Of a DNA stretch of 64,000 nt, positions 47,013 to 58,600 are shown one piece after another (position 1 is the first letter of the stretch; each line of letters starts with the position of its first letter). The translations under genes were made by a program, and so were the position numbers. This DNA comes from Neostapfia colusana (taxonomy: Eukaryota; Streptophyta; Magnoliopsida; Poales; Poaceae). A model generated the notes under the pieces. That model did not search any database. It worked only from the letters and a program-made list of their open reading frames with translations, and had not been told where the DNA came from. The stretch lies in assembly GCA_030760725.1 (NCBI GenBank), contig JASWHV010000017.1, forward strand, positions 11,014,959 to 11,078,958, read 5' to 3'.

Positions 47013-48730
47013 CTTCCGGTGCTCGTCATCACTGGAGCTGGAGCTCCCATGACTGCCCGCACTGCCTTTACGGCGTGCTGAAGCTCCTGGAACTCCACCT
47101 GGCGGTCGACGCTGTCTCGGGCCTCGACCTTCTGCTTGCCGCCCCTTTGATCGTTGGGTGGGGCATCAGTTAGAGGCTGCTTCCCTTTCCGGAAGCGCTC
47201 CGCGAGCTTCTGGATTTCCCGGCATTCGGTAGCGGTATGATAACTGGTGCCATGCACAGGGCATAATTCATCCTGGCCCCCGTCTGGGGCCGGTGATTGT
47301 CGCGTCCTCTTGTCAGGGTGCGGCCCCCGAGCTCCACTGGGCGCCGCCGTTGCGGCAACAGGGACCGCGGCTGATGATTTTATGCTACTTCCGTACGAAG
47401 CGCCGCCGGATCCCGGCTGACCCCCTGGCTTGGGGGCCGGCAGAGAGTGCCAGTTCCGCCCTTCGGCTGCTCTGGCACACTTGTCCGCCAGGTTGAAGAG
47501 TTCTGAGGCATCACGGACCTCCCTGGTCACGAGCTTCTCGAGCATCTTCCTGTCCCGAACGCCTTGCCGGAACGCCACCACCACAGAAGCGTTCTGAATA
47601 TGCGGGATGGTGTTACGTACCTGGGAGAACCGCTGGATGAAAGAGCGCAGCGACTCCCCAGGCTGTTGCTTGACGGCGTGGAGGTCAAGCTCCATGCCGG
47701 GACGGGTGTAGGAGCTGCCGAAGTTGGCGACGAATTGCCGGCAGAGCTCTCCCCAGGAGGTTATGGACCCCTGAGGTAGATTCATGAGCCAAGACCGAGC
47801 TGGGCAGGTCAAGGCGACGGGGAAGTAGTTGGTCATGACAGCCTCGTCCCCTCCTGCGGCAAGTACGGCGGTGGAGTAGATCTGGAGGAACTCCGCCGGG
47901 TTGACGCTACCGTCGTACTTTTCGGGCAGGTGCGGCCGGAACTTGCGCGGCCACCTCGCGAAGCGAAGGTGGGGTGCAAGGGTCGCACATCCTGCACCTG
48001 CTGCTGCAGGTACTGGCGCTGCGAATGCTTGGTTCGCACTTGGCACCGCGTATCCCGGCATGGGCAAGGCTGCACCATAGACCGGGGCCGCTGCTTGCGG
48101 CGCATATGGTTGTGGCATATGCTGTGCAGCATATGCCTGAGGCAGGGCTCGCGTGGCGAAGACCTGCCCTTCAGGTTGTGTCGAGGCCGACGACATGCTG
48201 TCGCCAGCCTCATGGTTGCGACGCCTTTCTCGGCGTCGCTCGAGGTACACCCGGGCGTCCTGGCCCAAGTGGCACCGTTCCAGTTCCCTTCGCAGGTCCA
48301 TCGACAGGAGCCTGGAGGAGCTGGAATCCGCCGTTAGCCCGTCAACCGTGGGTGTGCACGTCAGCGACACAGCCGGTTGTCCTGGACGCCGTCCTCGCCG
48401 AAACCGAGGGTTCGCGGCGGCGACGACGAGGCGGTCCACCTCGCAGACCCGTTGCTGGGTCGCTGAATGGGGCGCATCCCCCGCAGGTGGGTTGCGCAGC
48501 AGCGCTCTTGCTGCAGCTAGCGCACCTCCATGGTGTACGCTCAGCGCTGCAGAAGATCTCACACTGGTCGGGGCCTGCATAGCCGGAGTCGGCGTTGCCG
48601 GAGTCGGCTGCTGGCTACCAGCTTGTGCCGACACACTCCGTCCTGAGTGTGTCGACATGTACTCCCCAGTGGTCACGGTTCGCCGTGAACGCGGAGGGGG
48701 ATAGTTTGCCGCTGAAGGAAGCTTGGTCAT
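46937..48730 (-). CDS. gag of element C, open over 597 codons
   Basis: It starts MTKLPSAANYPPP 58 bp after the LTR. Low-complexity Ala/Pro/Gln sequence occupies the first ~240 residues, with a charged YLERRRERRRN stretch. The retrotransposon gag domain lies at about 260-390 (RWPRKFRPHLPEKYDGSVNP, SWGELCRQFVANFGSSYTRP, RSFIQRFSQVRNTIPHI). A Cys/His cluster, LCPVHGTSYHTATECREIQK, lies near 510, as in Tat-type gags. No stop or frameshift interrupts it until the overlap with the protease frame. It may still encode a particle-forming protein although RT and integrase are gone. Confidence 0.8.
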   Translation of the reverse strand: MTKLPSAANYPPPRSRRTVTTGEYMSTHSGRSVSAQAGSQQPTPATPTPAMQAPTSVRSSAALSVHHGGALAAARALLRNPPAGDAPHSATQQRVCEVDRLVVAAANPRFRRGRRPGQPAVSLTCTPTVDGLTADSSSSRLLSMDLRRELERCHLGQDARVYLERRRERRRNHEAGDSMSSASTQPEGQVFATRALPQAYAAQHMPQPYAPQAAAPVYGAALPMPGYAVPSANQAFAAPVPAAAGAGCATLAPHLRFARWPRKFRPHLPEKYDGSVNPAEFLQIYSTAVLAAGGDEAVMTNYFPVALTCPARSWLMNLPQGSITSWGELCRQFVANFGSSYTRPGMELDLHAVKQQPGESLRSFIQRFSQVRNTIPHIQNASVVVAFRQGVRDRKMLEKLVTREVRDASELFNLADKCARAAEGRNWHSLPAPKPGGQPGSGGASYGSSIKSSAAVPVAATAAPSGARGPHPDKRTRQSPAPDGGQDELCPVHGTSYHTATECREIQKLAERFRKGKQPLTDAPPNDQRGGKQKVEARDSVDRQVEFQELQHAVKAVRAVMGAPAPVMTSTGRCSMSSSAGPLTPRPGARLRPCVER

Positions 48731-48770
48731 CTTCGTCGGCGGAAACTCGTCGCGCTAGGAGAAAAGCCCC

Positions 48771-48787
48771 CTACCTGGCGCGCCAAA
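48771..48787 (-). other. putative primer-binding site of element C
   Basis: The minus strand reads TTTGGCGCGCCAGGTAG next to the LTR, the same as in element D at 23384. Confidence 0.6.
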
Positions 48788-49882
48788 CGTCGAAGTGTTC
48801 AGTCGACACTTCCCCCGGGCCTGCACTGGGCAGCCCGCGGAGGTTCTTTTTTCGGTGGGGCTAGTCTCTAGCGGAGAGCTTGCGCAGATGGACGAGTTAG
48901 TAAGAGCTTGACACGGTGAGTTTTACGTGGTTCAGGCCGCCGGAGCGTAAAACCCTACGTCCACGGCGAGCTATGGAGCTCGCTGTATTGCTTGCTGCTC
49001 AGGACCGGAGGCCTGAGCTCGGAGATGAGTTACAGCTTGAGAGTGTATGGCTAGCGTATGAGTTGCAAAGTGCGAACCCTTGCTATCGACGCCTACCCGA
49101 GCCTTTTATAGTCTAAGGCTCGGGCAGCTTACAAGGGGGGCCGGGACCCGACAGGTGGTCTCGGGAAGATTGTCCATCATCTACCGTATCTGCAGTTATG
49201 CCGGTAGTTGCCTCTGTTCAAAGGCTTCTGAGTCTTCATCTTGCCGCCCTGCCCATGCCGCATGCTAGTCGTAGTGGTTGATGACGGCGCAGGCGGCATG
49301 GGATGTCTTGTCGTGGTGTTTATTGGCTGGCAGGTTCTGACACCGCGCGCCAGTCTGTGATGCGACTGGGCGCAACGGCACCTGACAGAAGCGTGCTCCG
49401 CGTCTCCGCGTCTTGGGAAGACGCTGGCCTTGAATACCTTGTACGGGCAAGGTATGGGGCGTCTTTACGCCCGCTGCCTATCGCTCGGGGCAGGCAGCGT
49501 CGTTCTGCTGCTACGTGGCGGGCCCGGAGCCCTTCTCAGAGGAGAGAAGGGTCAGTCCCGCGGGGCACGTGGAGCCTCCAGACCTCTCCCCGTGGAGGAA
49601 GAGGCTCGGATTCTGTTGGCCACGTGGCGAGCCCGGAGCTCTCCTCTGAGGAGAGGGAGGTCCGGCCCCGCTGGACACGCGGCGCCTTCGGACCTCTCTC
49701 CCATGGAGGGGGAGGTCCGGCTTCTGTATGCCACGTGGCAGGCCCGGAGCTCTCCTCTGAGGAGAGGGAGGTCCGGCCCCGCCGGACGCGTGGTGCCTTC
49801 GGAGCTCTCCCTGCAGAGAAGGGTGAGTTCCTTAGTCATTTTACCCTGTGCGCGGGGGTACCCCATATCTCAGGTACCGACA
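48788..49882 (-). repeat. 5' LTR of element C
   Basis: It is 1,095 bp, the same length as its partner. On the plus strand it starts CGTCGAAGTG where the partner has TGTCGAAGTG, a single change in the terminal base at 48788. The TATA box on the minus strand is at 49110-49103. Confidence 0.95.
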
Positions 49883-50004
49883 GTGGTAATATATAATCTG
49901 AATTCAGTTTATGGAACGTATGTGTATGTGTGAGGAACATCCTGGGCACACATATGCATTAGTTCTCGGTTCCGTGGTTTTCCCACAGAATTGAGGGCGT
50001 CACA
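49883..50004 (+). repeat. 3' LTR of the Tekay-like element, terminal part
   Basis: It begins with the second GTGGT copy left by element C, then continues aatatataatctg to the LTR end GGCGTCACA, as in 21276-21392. Confidence 0.95.
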
Positions 50005-50009
50005 CTCGG
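50005..50009. repeat. target-site duplication CTCGG, right copy
   Basis: It matches 18426-18430 and marks the return to satellite DNA. Confidence 0.95.
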
Positions 50010-53000
50010 GTCCAGGATGGTTGGAAGGGACATTAACAAAATGCACATCAGGACGCTGCAACTTGATTGTTTTGTATGTGTGGATGGCCATGTGGGTCAA
50101 AATCAGAAAAGTCAGTAAAACAAACTCGAGTCCCGGGAGGCCGGACGGGACCTTGATGTAAGTCACGTTCGTTCAGTGCAACTTGATGGTTTCGCATGCA
50201 CGTTAGGAACGTCGGCTAAACTCACGAACTCGGGTCCGGGTGCCCGAATGGGACCTTCACGGAATAAACGTCCACATGGAGTAACTTGAGTGTTTTTTAT
50301 GCGCGGATGGCAATCTGGATCAAAACCAGGAAAGTCGGTATAACTCTCAAATTCGGGTCTCGAGCGGGCGGATGGGGCCTCCACAAAATACACATCCGGA
50401 GGTGCAACTTCTTGGTTTTGCATCCGCAGATGGCCATCTGGGTCGAGATAGGAAGGCTCGGGAAAACTCACAAACTTGGGTCTCGGGTGGCCGGACAGGT
50501 CCTAGAGTGAATACACGTTCGGACGGTGTAACTTGATGGTTTTACATGCACAGATGGCCATCTGGGTCGAAAATGGGAAAGTTGAGAAAAATTTATGAGC
50601 TTGGGTCCCGGGTCGACGGACTGGACCTTGATGGAATACACGTTCGTATGGTGCAACAGGATGGTTTTGCATGCGCGGATGGCCATCTGGGTAAAAGTCG
50701 GTAAATTCGGTAAAACTCACAAACTCTGTTCTAGGAAGTCAGACACATCCTTGAAAAAATACATGTCCGGATGGTGCAACTTGGTGGTTTTGCATGTGCG
50801 GATGGTCATATAGGCCGTAGACAGAAAAGTCAGGAAAATTCACAAGCTGGGGCGCCAGGCAGCTGGACGGGACCTTTACGGAACACACCTCCGGACGGTG
50901 CAACTTGATGGTTTTGCGTGTGCGGATGGCCATCTGGGTCGAAATCAGGAAAGTGGGGAAAGTTAGTAAAACTCACGAACAAGGGTCCAGGGTGGTTGGA
51001 CGGGACATTAACAAAATGCACGTCTCGACGCTGCAACTTTATTGTTTTGCATGCGCGGATGGCCATCTGGGTCAAAATCAGGAAAGTCAGTAAAACAAAC
51101 TCAAGTCCCGGGAGGCCGGACACGACGTTGATGTAAGTCACGTCCGTTCAGTGCAACTTGATGGTTTCGCATGCACGGATGGTAATCTGGGTTGAAATTA
51201 GTAACGTCCGCCAAACTCACAAACTCAGGTCCCGGGTGGCCGAATGGGACCTTAACGGAATAAATGTTTGGATGGTGTAACTTGAGTGTTTTGTATGCAC
51301 GGATGGCTATCTGAATCAAAATCGGGAAAGTCGGTATAACACTCAAACTCTGGTCTCGGGCGGCCGGACGGGGCCTTTACGAAATACACATTCGGATGGT
51401 GCAACTTCATGGTTTTGCATCCGTGGATGGCCATCTGGTCGAGATAGGAAGGCTCGGGAAAACTCACAAACTCGGGTCTCGGGCGGCGGGACAGGACCTA
51501 GAGTGAATACACGTTCGGACGGTGCAACTTGATGGTTTTATATGCACAGATGGCCATCTGGGTCAAAAATGGGAAAGTTGGGAAAAATTAATGAGCTCGG
51601 GTCCCAGGTCGGCGGACTGGACCTTGAAGGAATACACGTTCGGATGGTGCAACAGGATGGTTTTGCATGCGCGGATGGCCATCTTGGTAAAATCGAGAAA
51701 GTCGGTAAATTCGGTAAAACTCACAAACTCTGTTCCAGGAAGCCGGACGCGTCCTTGACAGAATACATGTCCGGACGGTGCAACTTGGTGGTTTTGTGTG
51801 CGGATGGCCATCTAGGCCGTAGACAGAAAAGTCGGGAAAACTCACAAGCTGGGGTGCCGGGCAGCCGGATGGGACCTTTACAGAATACACCTCCGGACGG
51901 TGCAACTTGATGGTTTTGCGTGTGCGGATGGCCATCTAGGTCAAAATCGGGAAAGTGGGGAAAGTCAGTAAAACTCACGAACTCGGGTCCAGGGTGGTTT
52001 GACTGGACATTAACAAAATGCACATCTCGACGCTGCAACTTTATTGTTTTGCATGCGCGGATGGGCATCTGAGTCAAAGTCAGGAATGTCAGTAAAACAA
52101 ACTCGAGTCCCGGGAGACCGGACGGGACGTTGATGTAAGTCACGTCCGTTCAGTGCAACTTGATGGTTTTTCGCATGCACGGATGGTAATCTGGGTTGAA
52201 ATTAGGAACGTCAGCCAAACTCACGAACTCGGGTCCCGAGTGGCCGAACGATACCTTGACGGAATAAACGTCCGGATGGTGTAACTTGAGTGTTTTGTAT
52301 GCGCGGATGGCCATTTGGATCGAAACAAGGAAAGTCGGAATACCTCCCAAAGTCGTGTCTCGGGCGGCCGGACGGGGCCTTAACGAAATACACATTCGGA
52401 CGGTGCAACTTCTTGGTTTCGCATCCGCGGATGGCCATCTTGGTTGAGATAGGAAGGCTCAGGAAAACTCACAAACTCGGGTCTCAGGCGGCTGGACATG
52501 ACCTAGATGGAATACACGTTTGGACGGTGCAACTTGATGGTTTTACATGCGCGGATGCCCATCTGGGTCGAAATTGGGAAAGCTGGAAAAATTAATGAAC
52601 TCGGGTCCTGGGACGGCGGACGGGACCTTGACAGAATACACGTTCGGATGGTGCAACAGGATGATTTTGCATGCCCGGATGGCCAACAAGGTCAAAATCG
52701 AGAAAGTCGGTAAATTCGGTAAAACTCACAAACTCTGTCCCGGGAAGGCGGACGCGACCTTGACGGAATAGATGTCCGTATGGTGCAACTTGATGATTTT
52801 GCATGTTCAAATGGTCATCTAGGTCGTAAACTGAAAAGTCAGGAAAACTCACAAACTGGGGCGCCAGGCAGCTGGACGGGACCTTTACGGAACACAACTC
52901 CGGACGGTGCAACTTGATGGTTTTGCGTGTGCAGATGGCCATTTGGGTCGAAATCAAGAAAGTGGGGGAGAAAGTCAGTAAAACTCACGAACAAGGGTCC

Positions 53001-54574
53001 AGGGTGGTTGGACGGGACATTAACAAAATGCACGTCTGGACGCTGCAACTTTATTGTTTTGCATGCGCGGATGGCCATCTGGGTCAAAGTCAAGAAAGTC
53101 AGGAAAACAAACTCGAGTCCCGGGAGGCCAGACGGGACATTGATGTAAGTCACGTCCGAACAGTGCAACTTGATGGTTTTTCGCATGCACGGATGGTAAT
53201 CTGGGTTGAAATTAGGAACGCCAGCCAAACTCACGAACTCGTGTCCGGGGTGGCCGAATGGTACCTTGACGGAATAAACGTCCGGATGGTGTAACTTGAG
53301 TGTTTTGTATGCGCGGATGGCCATCTGGATCAAAACCGGGAAAGTCGGTATAACACTCAAACTCGGGTCTCGGGTGGCCGGACGGGGCCTTGACAAAATA
53401 CACATTCGGATGGTGTAACTTCATGGTTTTGCATCTGCGGATGGCCATATGGGTCGAGATAGGAAGGCTCAGGAAACTCACAAACTTGGGTGTCGAGCGG
53501 CCGGACAGGACCTATATGGAATACACGTTCGGACGGTGCAACTTGATTGTTTTACATGCGCGGATGGCCATCTGGGTCAAAATTGGGAAAGTTGGGAAAA
53601 TTAATGATCTCGGGTCCCGGGACGGCGGACTGGACCTTGACGGAATACATGTTCGGATGGTGCAACAAGATGGTTTTGCATACGCGGATGGCCATCTGGG
53701 TCAAAATCGAGAAAGTCGGTAAATTCGGTAAAACTCACAAACTCTGTCCCGAGAAGCCAGACGCGACCTTGACGGAATACATGTCCGGATGGTGTAACTT
53801 GATGATTTTGCATGTGCGGATGGCTATCTAGGCCGTAGACAGAAAAGTCGGGAAAACTAACAAACTGGGGCACCGGACAGCCGGACGGGACCTTTATGGA
53901 ATACACATCCGGACGGTGCAACTTGATGGTTTTGCGTGTGCGGATGGCCATCTGGGTCAAAATTGGAAAGCGGGAAAGTCAGTAAAACTCATGAACTCGG
54001 GTCCAGGGTGGTTGGACGGGACACTAACAAAATGCACGTCGGCATGCTGCAACTTGATTGTTTTGCATACGCGGATGGCCATTTGGTTCAAAATGAGGAA
54101 AGTCGGTAAAACAAACTCGAGTCCCGGGAGGCCAGACGGGACCTTGATGTAAGTCACGTTCGTTCAATGCAACTTGATGATTTCACATGCATGGATGGTG
54201 ATCTGGGTATAAATTAGGAACATCGGCCAAACTCACGAACTCGGGTCCCGGGTGGCCGAACGGGACCTTGATGGAATAAACTTCTGGATGGTGTAACTTG
54301 AGTGTTTTGTATGCGTGGATGGCCATCTGGATCAAAACCGGGAAAGTCGGTATAACTCTCAAACTCGGGTCTCGGACGGTTGGACGGAGCCCTGACGAAA
54401 TATACATCCGGATGGTGCAACTTCATAGTTTTGCATCCGCAGATGGCCATCTGGGTCGAGATTGGAAGGCTGGGGAAAACTCACAAACTTAGGTCTCGGG
54501 CGGCCACACAGGACCTAGATGGAATACACGTTCGGACATTGCAACTTGATGGTTTTACATGCACAGATGGCCAT

Positions 54575-55681
54575 CTGGGTCGAAACTGGGAAAGTTAGGA
54601 AAATTAATAAACTCGGGTCCCGAGACGGCGGACTGGACCTTGACGGAGTACACGTCCGGATAGTGCAACAGGATGGTTTTGCATACGCGGATGGCCATCT
54701 GGGACAAAATCGAGAAAATCGGTAAATTCGATAAAACTCACAAACTCTGTCCCGAGAATCCAGACGCGACCTTGACGGAATACATGTCCGGATGGTGCAA
54801 ATTAATGGTTTTGTATGTGCGGATGGCTATCTAGGTCGTAGACAGAAAGTCGGGAAAAATAACAAACTGGGGCGCCGGGCAGCCGGACGGGACCTTTAGA
54901 GAATACAGCTCCGGACGGTGCAACTTGATGGTTTTGCGTGTGCGGATGACCATCTGGGTCGAAATCGGGAAAGTGGGGAAAGTCAGTGAAACTCATGAAC
55001 TCGGGTCCAGGATGGTTGGACGGGACAATAACAAAATGCATGTCAGGACGCTGCAACTTGATTATTTTGCATGCGCGGATGGCCATCTGGGTCAAAATCA
55101 GAAAAGTCAGTAAAACAAACTCGAGTCCCGGGAGGATGGACGGGACCTTGATGTAAGTCACGTTCGTTCAGTGCAACTTGATGGTTTCGCATGCACGGAT
55201 GGCGATCTGGGTTGAAATTAGGAACGTCGGCCAAACTCACGAACTCGGGTCCCGGGTGACCGAACGGGACCTTGACGGAATAAACGTCCAGATGGAGTAA
55301 CTTGAGTGTTTTTTATGCGCGGATGGCCATCTGGATCAAAACAAGTAAAGTCGGTATAACTCTCAAACTCGGGTCTCGGGCGGCCGGACGGGGCCTCTAC
55401 AAAATACACATCCGGAGGTGCAACTTCTTGGTTTTGCATCCGCGGCTGGCCATCTGGGTCGAGATAGGATGGCTCGAGAAAACTCACAAACTCGGGTCTC
55501 GGGCAGCCGGACAGGACCTAGATGGAATACACATACACGTTCAGATGGTGCAACTTGATGGTTTTACATGCGCGGATGGCCATCTGGGTTGAAATTGGGA
55601 AAGTTGGTAAAATTAATGACCTCGGGTCCCAAGATGGCACACTGGACCTTGACAGAATACATGTTCGGATGGTGCAACCGG
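54575..55681. repeat. source-like copy of a recent intra-array duplication
   Basis: Bases 54575-55681 match 62894-64000 without indels at a constant offset of 8,319 bp, with about five substitutions seen by eye. Other HOR copies differ much more. Confidence 0.9.
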
Positions 55682-58600
55682 ATGGTTTTGCATGCGCGGA
55701 TGGCCATCTTGGTGAAAATCGAGAAAGTCGGTAAATTTGGTAAAACTCACAAACTCTGTCCCGGGAAGCCGGACGCGACCTTCACGGAATACATATCCGG
55801 ATGGTACAACTTGATGGTTTTTGCATGTGTGGATGGCCATCTAGGTCGTAGACAGAAAAGTCAGTAAAACTCACAAACTGGGGTGCCGGGCAGCCGGACG
55901 GGACCTTTAAGGAATACACCTCCGGACGGTGCAACTTGATGGTTTTTGCGTTTACGGATGGCCATCTGGGTCGAAATCGAGAAAGTGGGGAAAGTCAGTA
56001 AAACTCACAAACTCGGGTCCAAGCTGGTTGGACGGGACATTAACAAAATGCACGTCTCGACGCTGCAACTTGATTGTTTTGCATGCGCGGATGGCCATCT
56101 GGGTTAAAATCAGGAAAGTCAGTAAGACAAACTCGAGTCGCGGGAGGCCGGACGTAGAGCTTGATGTAAGTCACATTCGTTCAGTGCAACTTGATGGTTT
56201 CGCATGCACGGATGGCGATCTAGGTTGAAATTAGGAACGTCGGCCAGATTCAAGAACTCGGGTCCCGGTTGGCTCAACGGGACCTTGACGGAATAAACGT
56301 TCGGATGGTGTAACTTGAGTGTTTTGTATGCACGTATGGCCATCCGGATCAAAACCGGGAAAGTCGGTATAACTCTTAAACTCGGGTCTCGGGAGGCCTG
56401 ATGGGGTTTTGACGAAATACACATCCGGACGGTGCAAATTTTTGGTTTTGCATCCGCAGATGGCCATCTGGGTCGAGATAGGAAGGCTCGAGAAAAGTCA
56501 CAAACTCGGGTCTCGAGCGGCCAGACAGGACCTAGATGGAATACACGTTCGGACGGTGCAACTTGATGGTTTTATATGCGCGGATGCCCATCTGGGACGA
56601 AATTGGGGAAGTTGGAAAAATTAATGATCTCGGGTCCCGGGACGGCGGACTGGACCTTAACGGAATACACGTTTGGATGGTGCAACATGATGGTTTTGCA
56701 TGCCCGAATGGCCATCTGGGTCAAAATCGAGAAAGTCGGTAAATTCGTTAAAACTCACAAACTCTGTCCCGGGAAGCGAGGCACGAATTTGACGGAATAC
56801 ATGTCCGTATGCTGCAACATGATGATTTTGCATGTTCGAGTGGTCATCTAGGTCGTAGACAGAAAAGTAGGGAAAACCAACAAACTGGGGTGCCGGGCAG
56901 CCGGACGGGACCTTTACGGAATATACCTCCGGACGGTGCAACTTGATGGTTTTGTGTGTACGTATGGCCATCTGGGTCGAAATCAAGAAAGTGGGGAAGT
57001 CAGTAAAACTCACGAACAAGGGTCCAGGGTGGTTGGATGGGACATTAACAAAATGCACGTCTGGACGCTGCAACTTTATTGTTTTGCATGCACGGATGGT
57101 CATCTGGGTCAAAATCAGGAAAGTCAGTAAAACAAACTCAAGTCCCGGGAGGCCGGACATGACGTTGATGTAAGTAACGTCCGTTCAGTGCAACGTGATG
57201 GTTTCGCATGCACAGATGGTAATCTGGGTTGAAATTAGGAACGTCGATCAAACTCACAAACTCAGGTCCCGGGTGGCCGAACGGGACCTTAACGGAATAA
57301 ACGTTTGGATGGTGTAACTTGAGTGTTTTGTATGCACGGATGGCCATCTGGATCAAAATCGGAAAAGTCGGTATAACACTCAAACTCGGGTCTCGAGCGG
57401 CCGGACGGGGCCTTTACGAAATACACATTTGGATGGTGCAACTTCATGGTTTTGCATCCGCGAATGGCCATCTGGTCGAGATAGGAAGGCTCGGGAAAAC
57501 TCACAAACTCGGGTCTCGGGCGGCCGGACAGGACCTAGAGTGAATACACGTTCGGACGGTGCAACTTGATGGTTTTACATGCACAGATGGCAATTTAGGT
57601 CGAAAATGGGAAAGTTGGGAAAATTTATGAGCTTGGGTCCCGGGTCGACGGACTGGACCTTGACGGAATACACGTTCGGATGGTGCAACAGGATGGTTTT
57701 GCATGCGCGGATGGCCATCTAGGTAAAATCGAGAAAGTCGGTAAATTCGGTAAAACTCACAAACTCTGTTCCAGGAAGCCGGACGAGTCCTTGACAGAAT
57801 ACATGTCTGGATGGTGCAACTTGGTGGTTTTGCATGTGCGGATGGCCATCTAAGCCGTAGACAGAAAAGTCAGGTAAATTCACAAGCTCGGGCGCCGGGC
57901 AGCTGGACGGGACCTTTACGGAACACACCTCCGCACGGTGCAACTTGATGGTTTTGCGTGTGCGGATGGCCATCTGGGTCGAAATCAGGAAAGTGAAGAA
58001 AATCAGTAAAACTCACGAACAAGGGTCCACGGTGGTTGGACGGGACATTAACAAAATGCACGTCTGGACACTGCAACTTTATTGTTTTGCATGCGCGGAT
58101 GGCCATCTGGGTCAAAGTCAGAAAAGTCAGTAAAACGAACTCAAGTCCCGGGAGGCCGGACGGGACGTTGATGTAAGTCACGTCCATTCAGTGCAACTTG
58201 ATGGTTTTTCGCATGCACGGATGGTAATCTGGGTTGAAATTAGGAACGTCAGCCAAACTCATGAACTCGGGTTCCGGGTGGCCGAACGGTACCTTGACGG
58301 AATAAACGTCCGGATGGTGTAACTTGAGTGTTTTGTATGCGCGGATGGCCATGTGGATCAAAACCGGGAAAGCATTCAAACTCGGGTCTTGGGTGGCCGG
58401 ACGGGGCCTTGACAAAATACACATTCGGATGGTGCAACTTCATGGTTTTGCATCCACGGATGGCCATCTGGGTCGAGATAGGAAGGCTCGGGAAACTCAC
58501 AAAACTCGGGTCTCGAGCGGCCGGGACAGGACATAGATGGAATACACATTCGGACGGTGCAACTTGATGGTTTTACATGCACGGATGGTCATCTGGGTCA

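Larger units (their letters stand above)
38923..49882 (-). mobile_element. Tat-type element C, gag-encoding, RT and integrase mostly lost, antisense gene kept
   Basis: It is flanked by GTGGT at 38918-38922 and 49883-49887; the unoccupied site is seen in the 5' LTR at 21271-21275. Minus-strand order: 5' LTR (49882-48788), primer site, gag (48730-46937), protease (47012-46212), RT remnant, RNase H remnant, integrase finger remnant, spacer, antisense gene (plus strand, 40508-43308) and 3' LTR (40017-38923). Both LTRs are 1,095 bp. An antisense gene between pol and the 3' LTR is a known feature of several Tat-lineage elements such as Grande and Retand. Confidence 0.9.
18431..50004 (+). mobile_element. 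Tekay/Del-like chromovirus with nested insertions
   Basis: Order: 5' LTR (18431-21392), Met primer site, gag, protease, RT, RNase H, integrase, chromodomain-like tail, purine tract and 3' LTR (36079-38922 plus 49883-50004). Element D interrupts gag and element C interrupts the 3' LTR. The two LTRs are 2,962 and about 2,961 bp after removing C. Long LTRs, a Met primer and a C-terminal chromodomain region fit the Tekay/Del clade; this is inference. A 5-bp duplication (CTCGG) flanks the whole. Confidence 0.9.
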
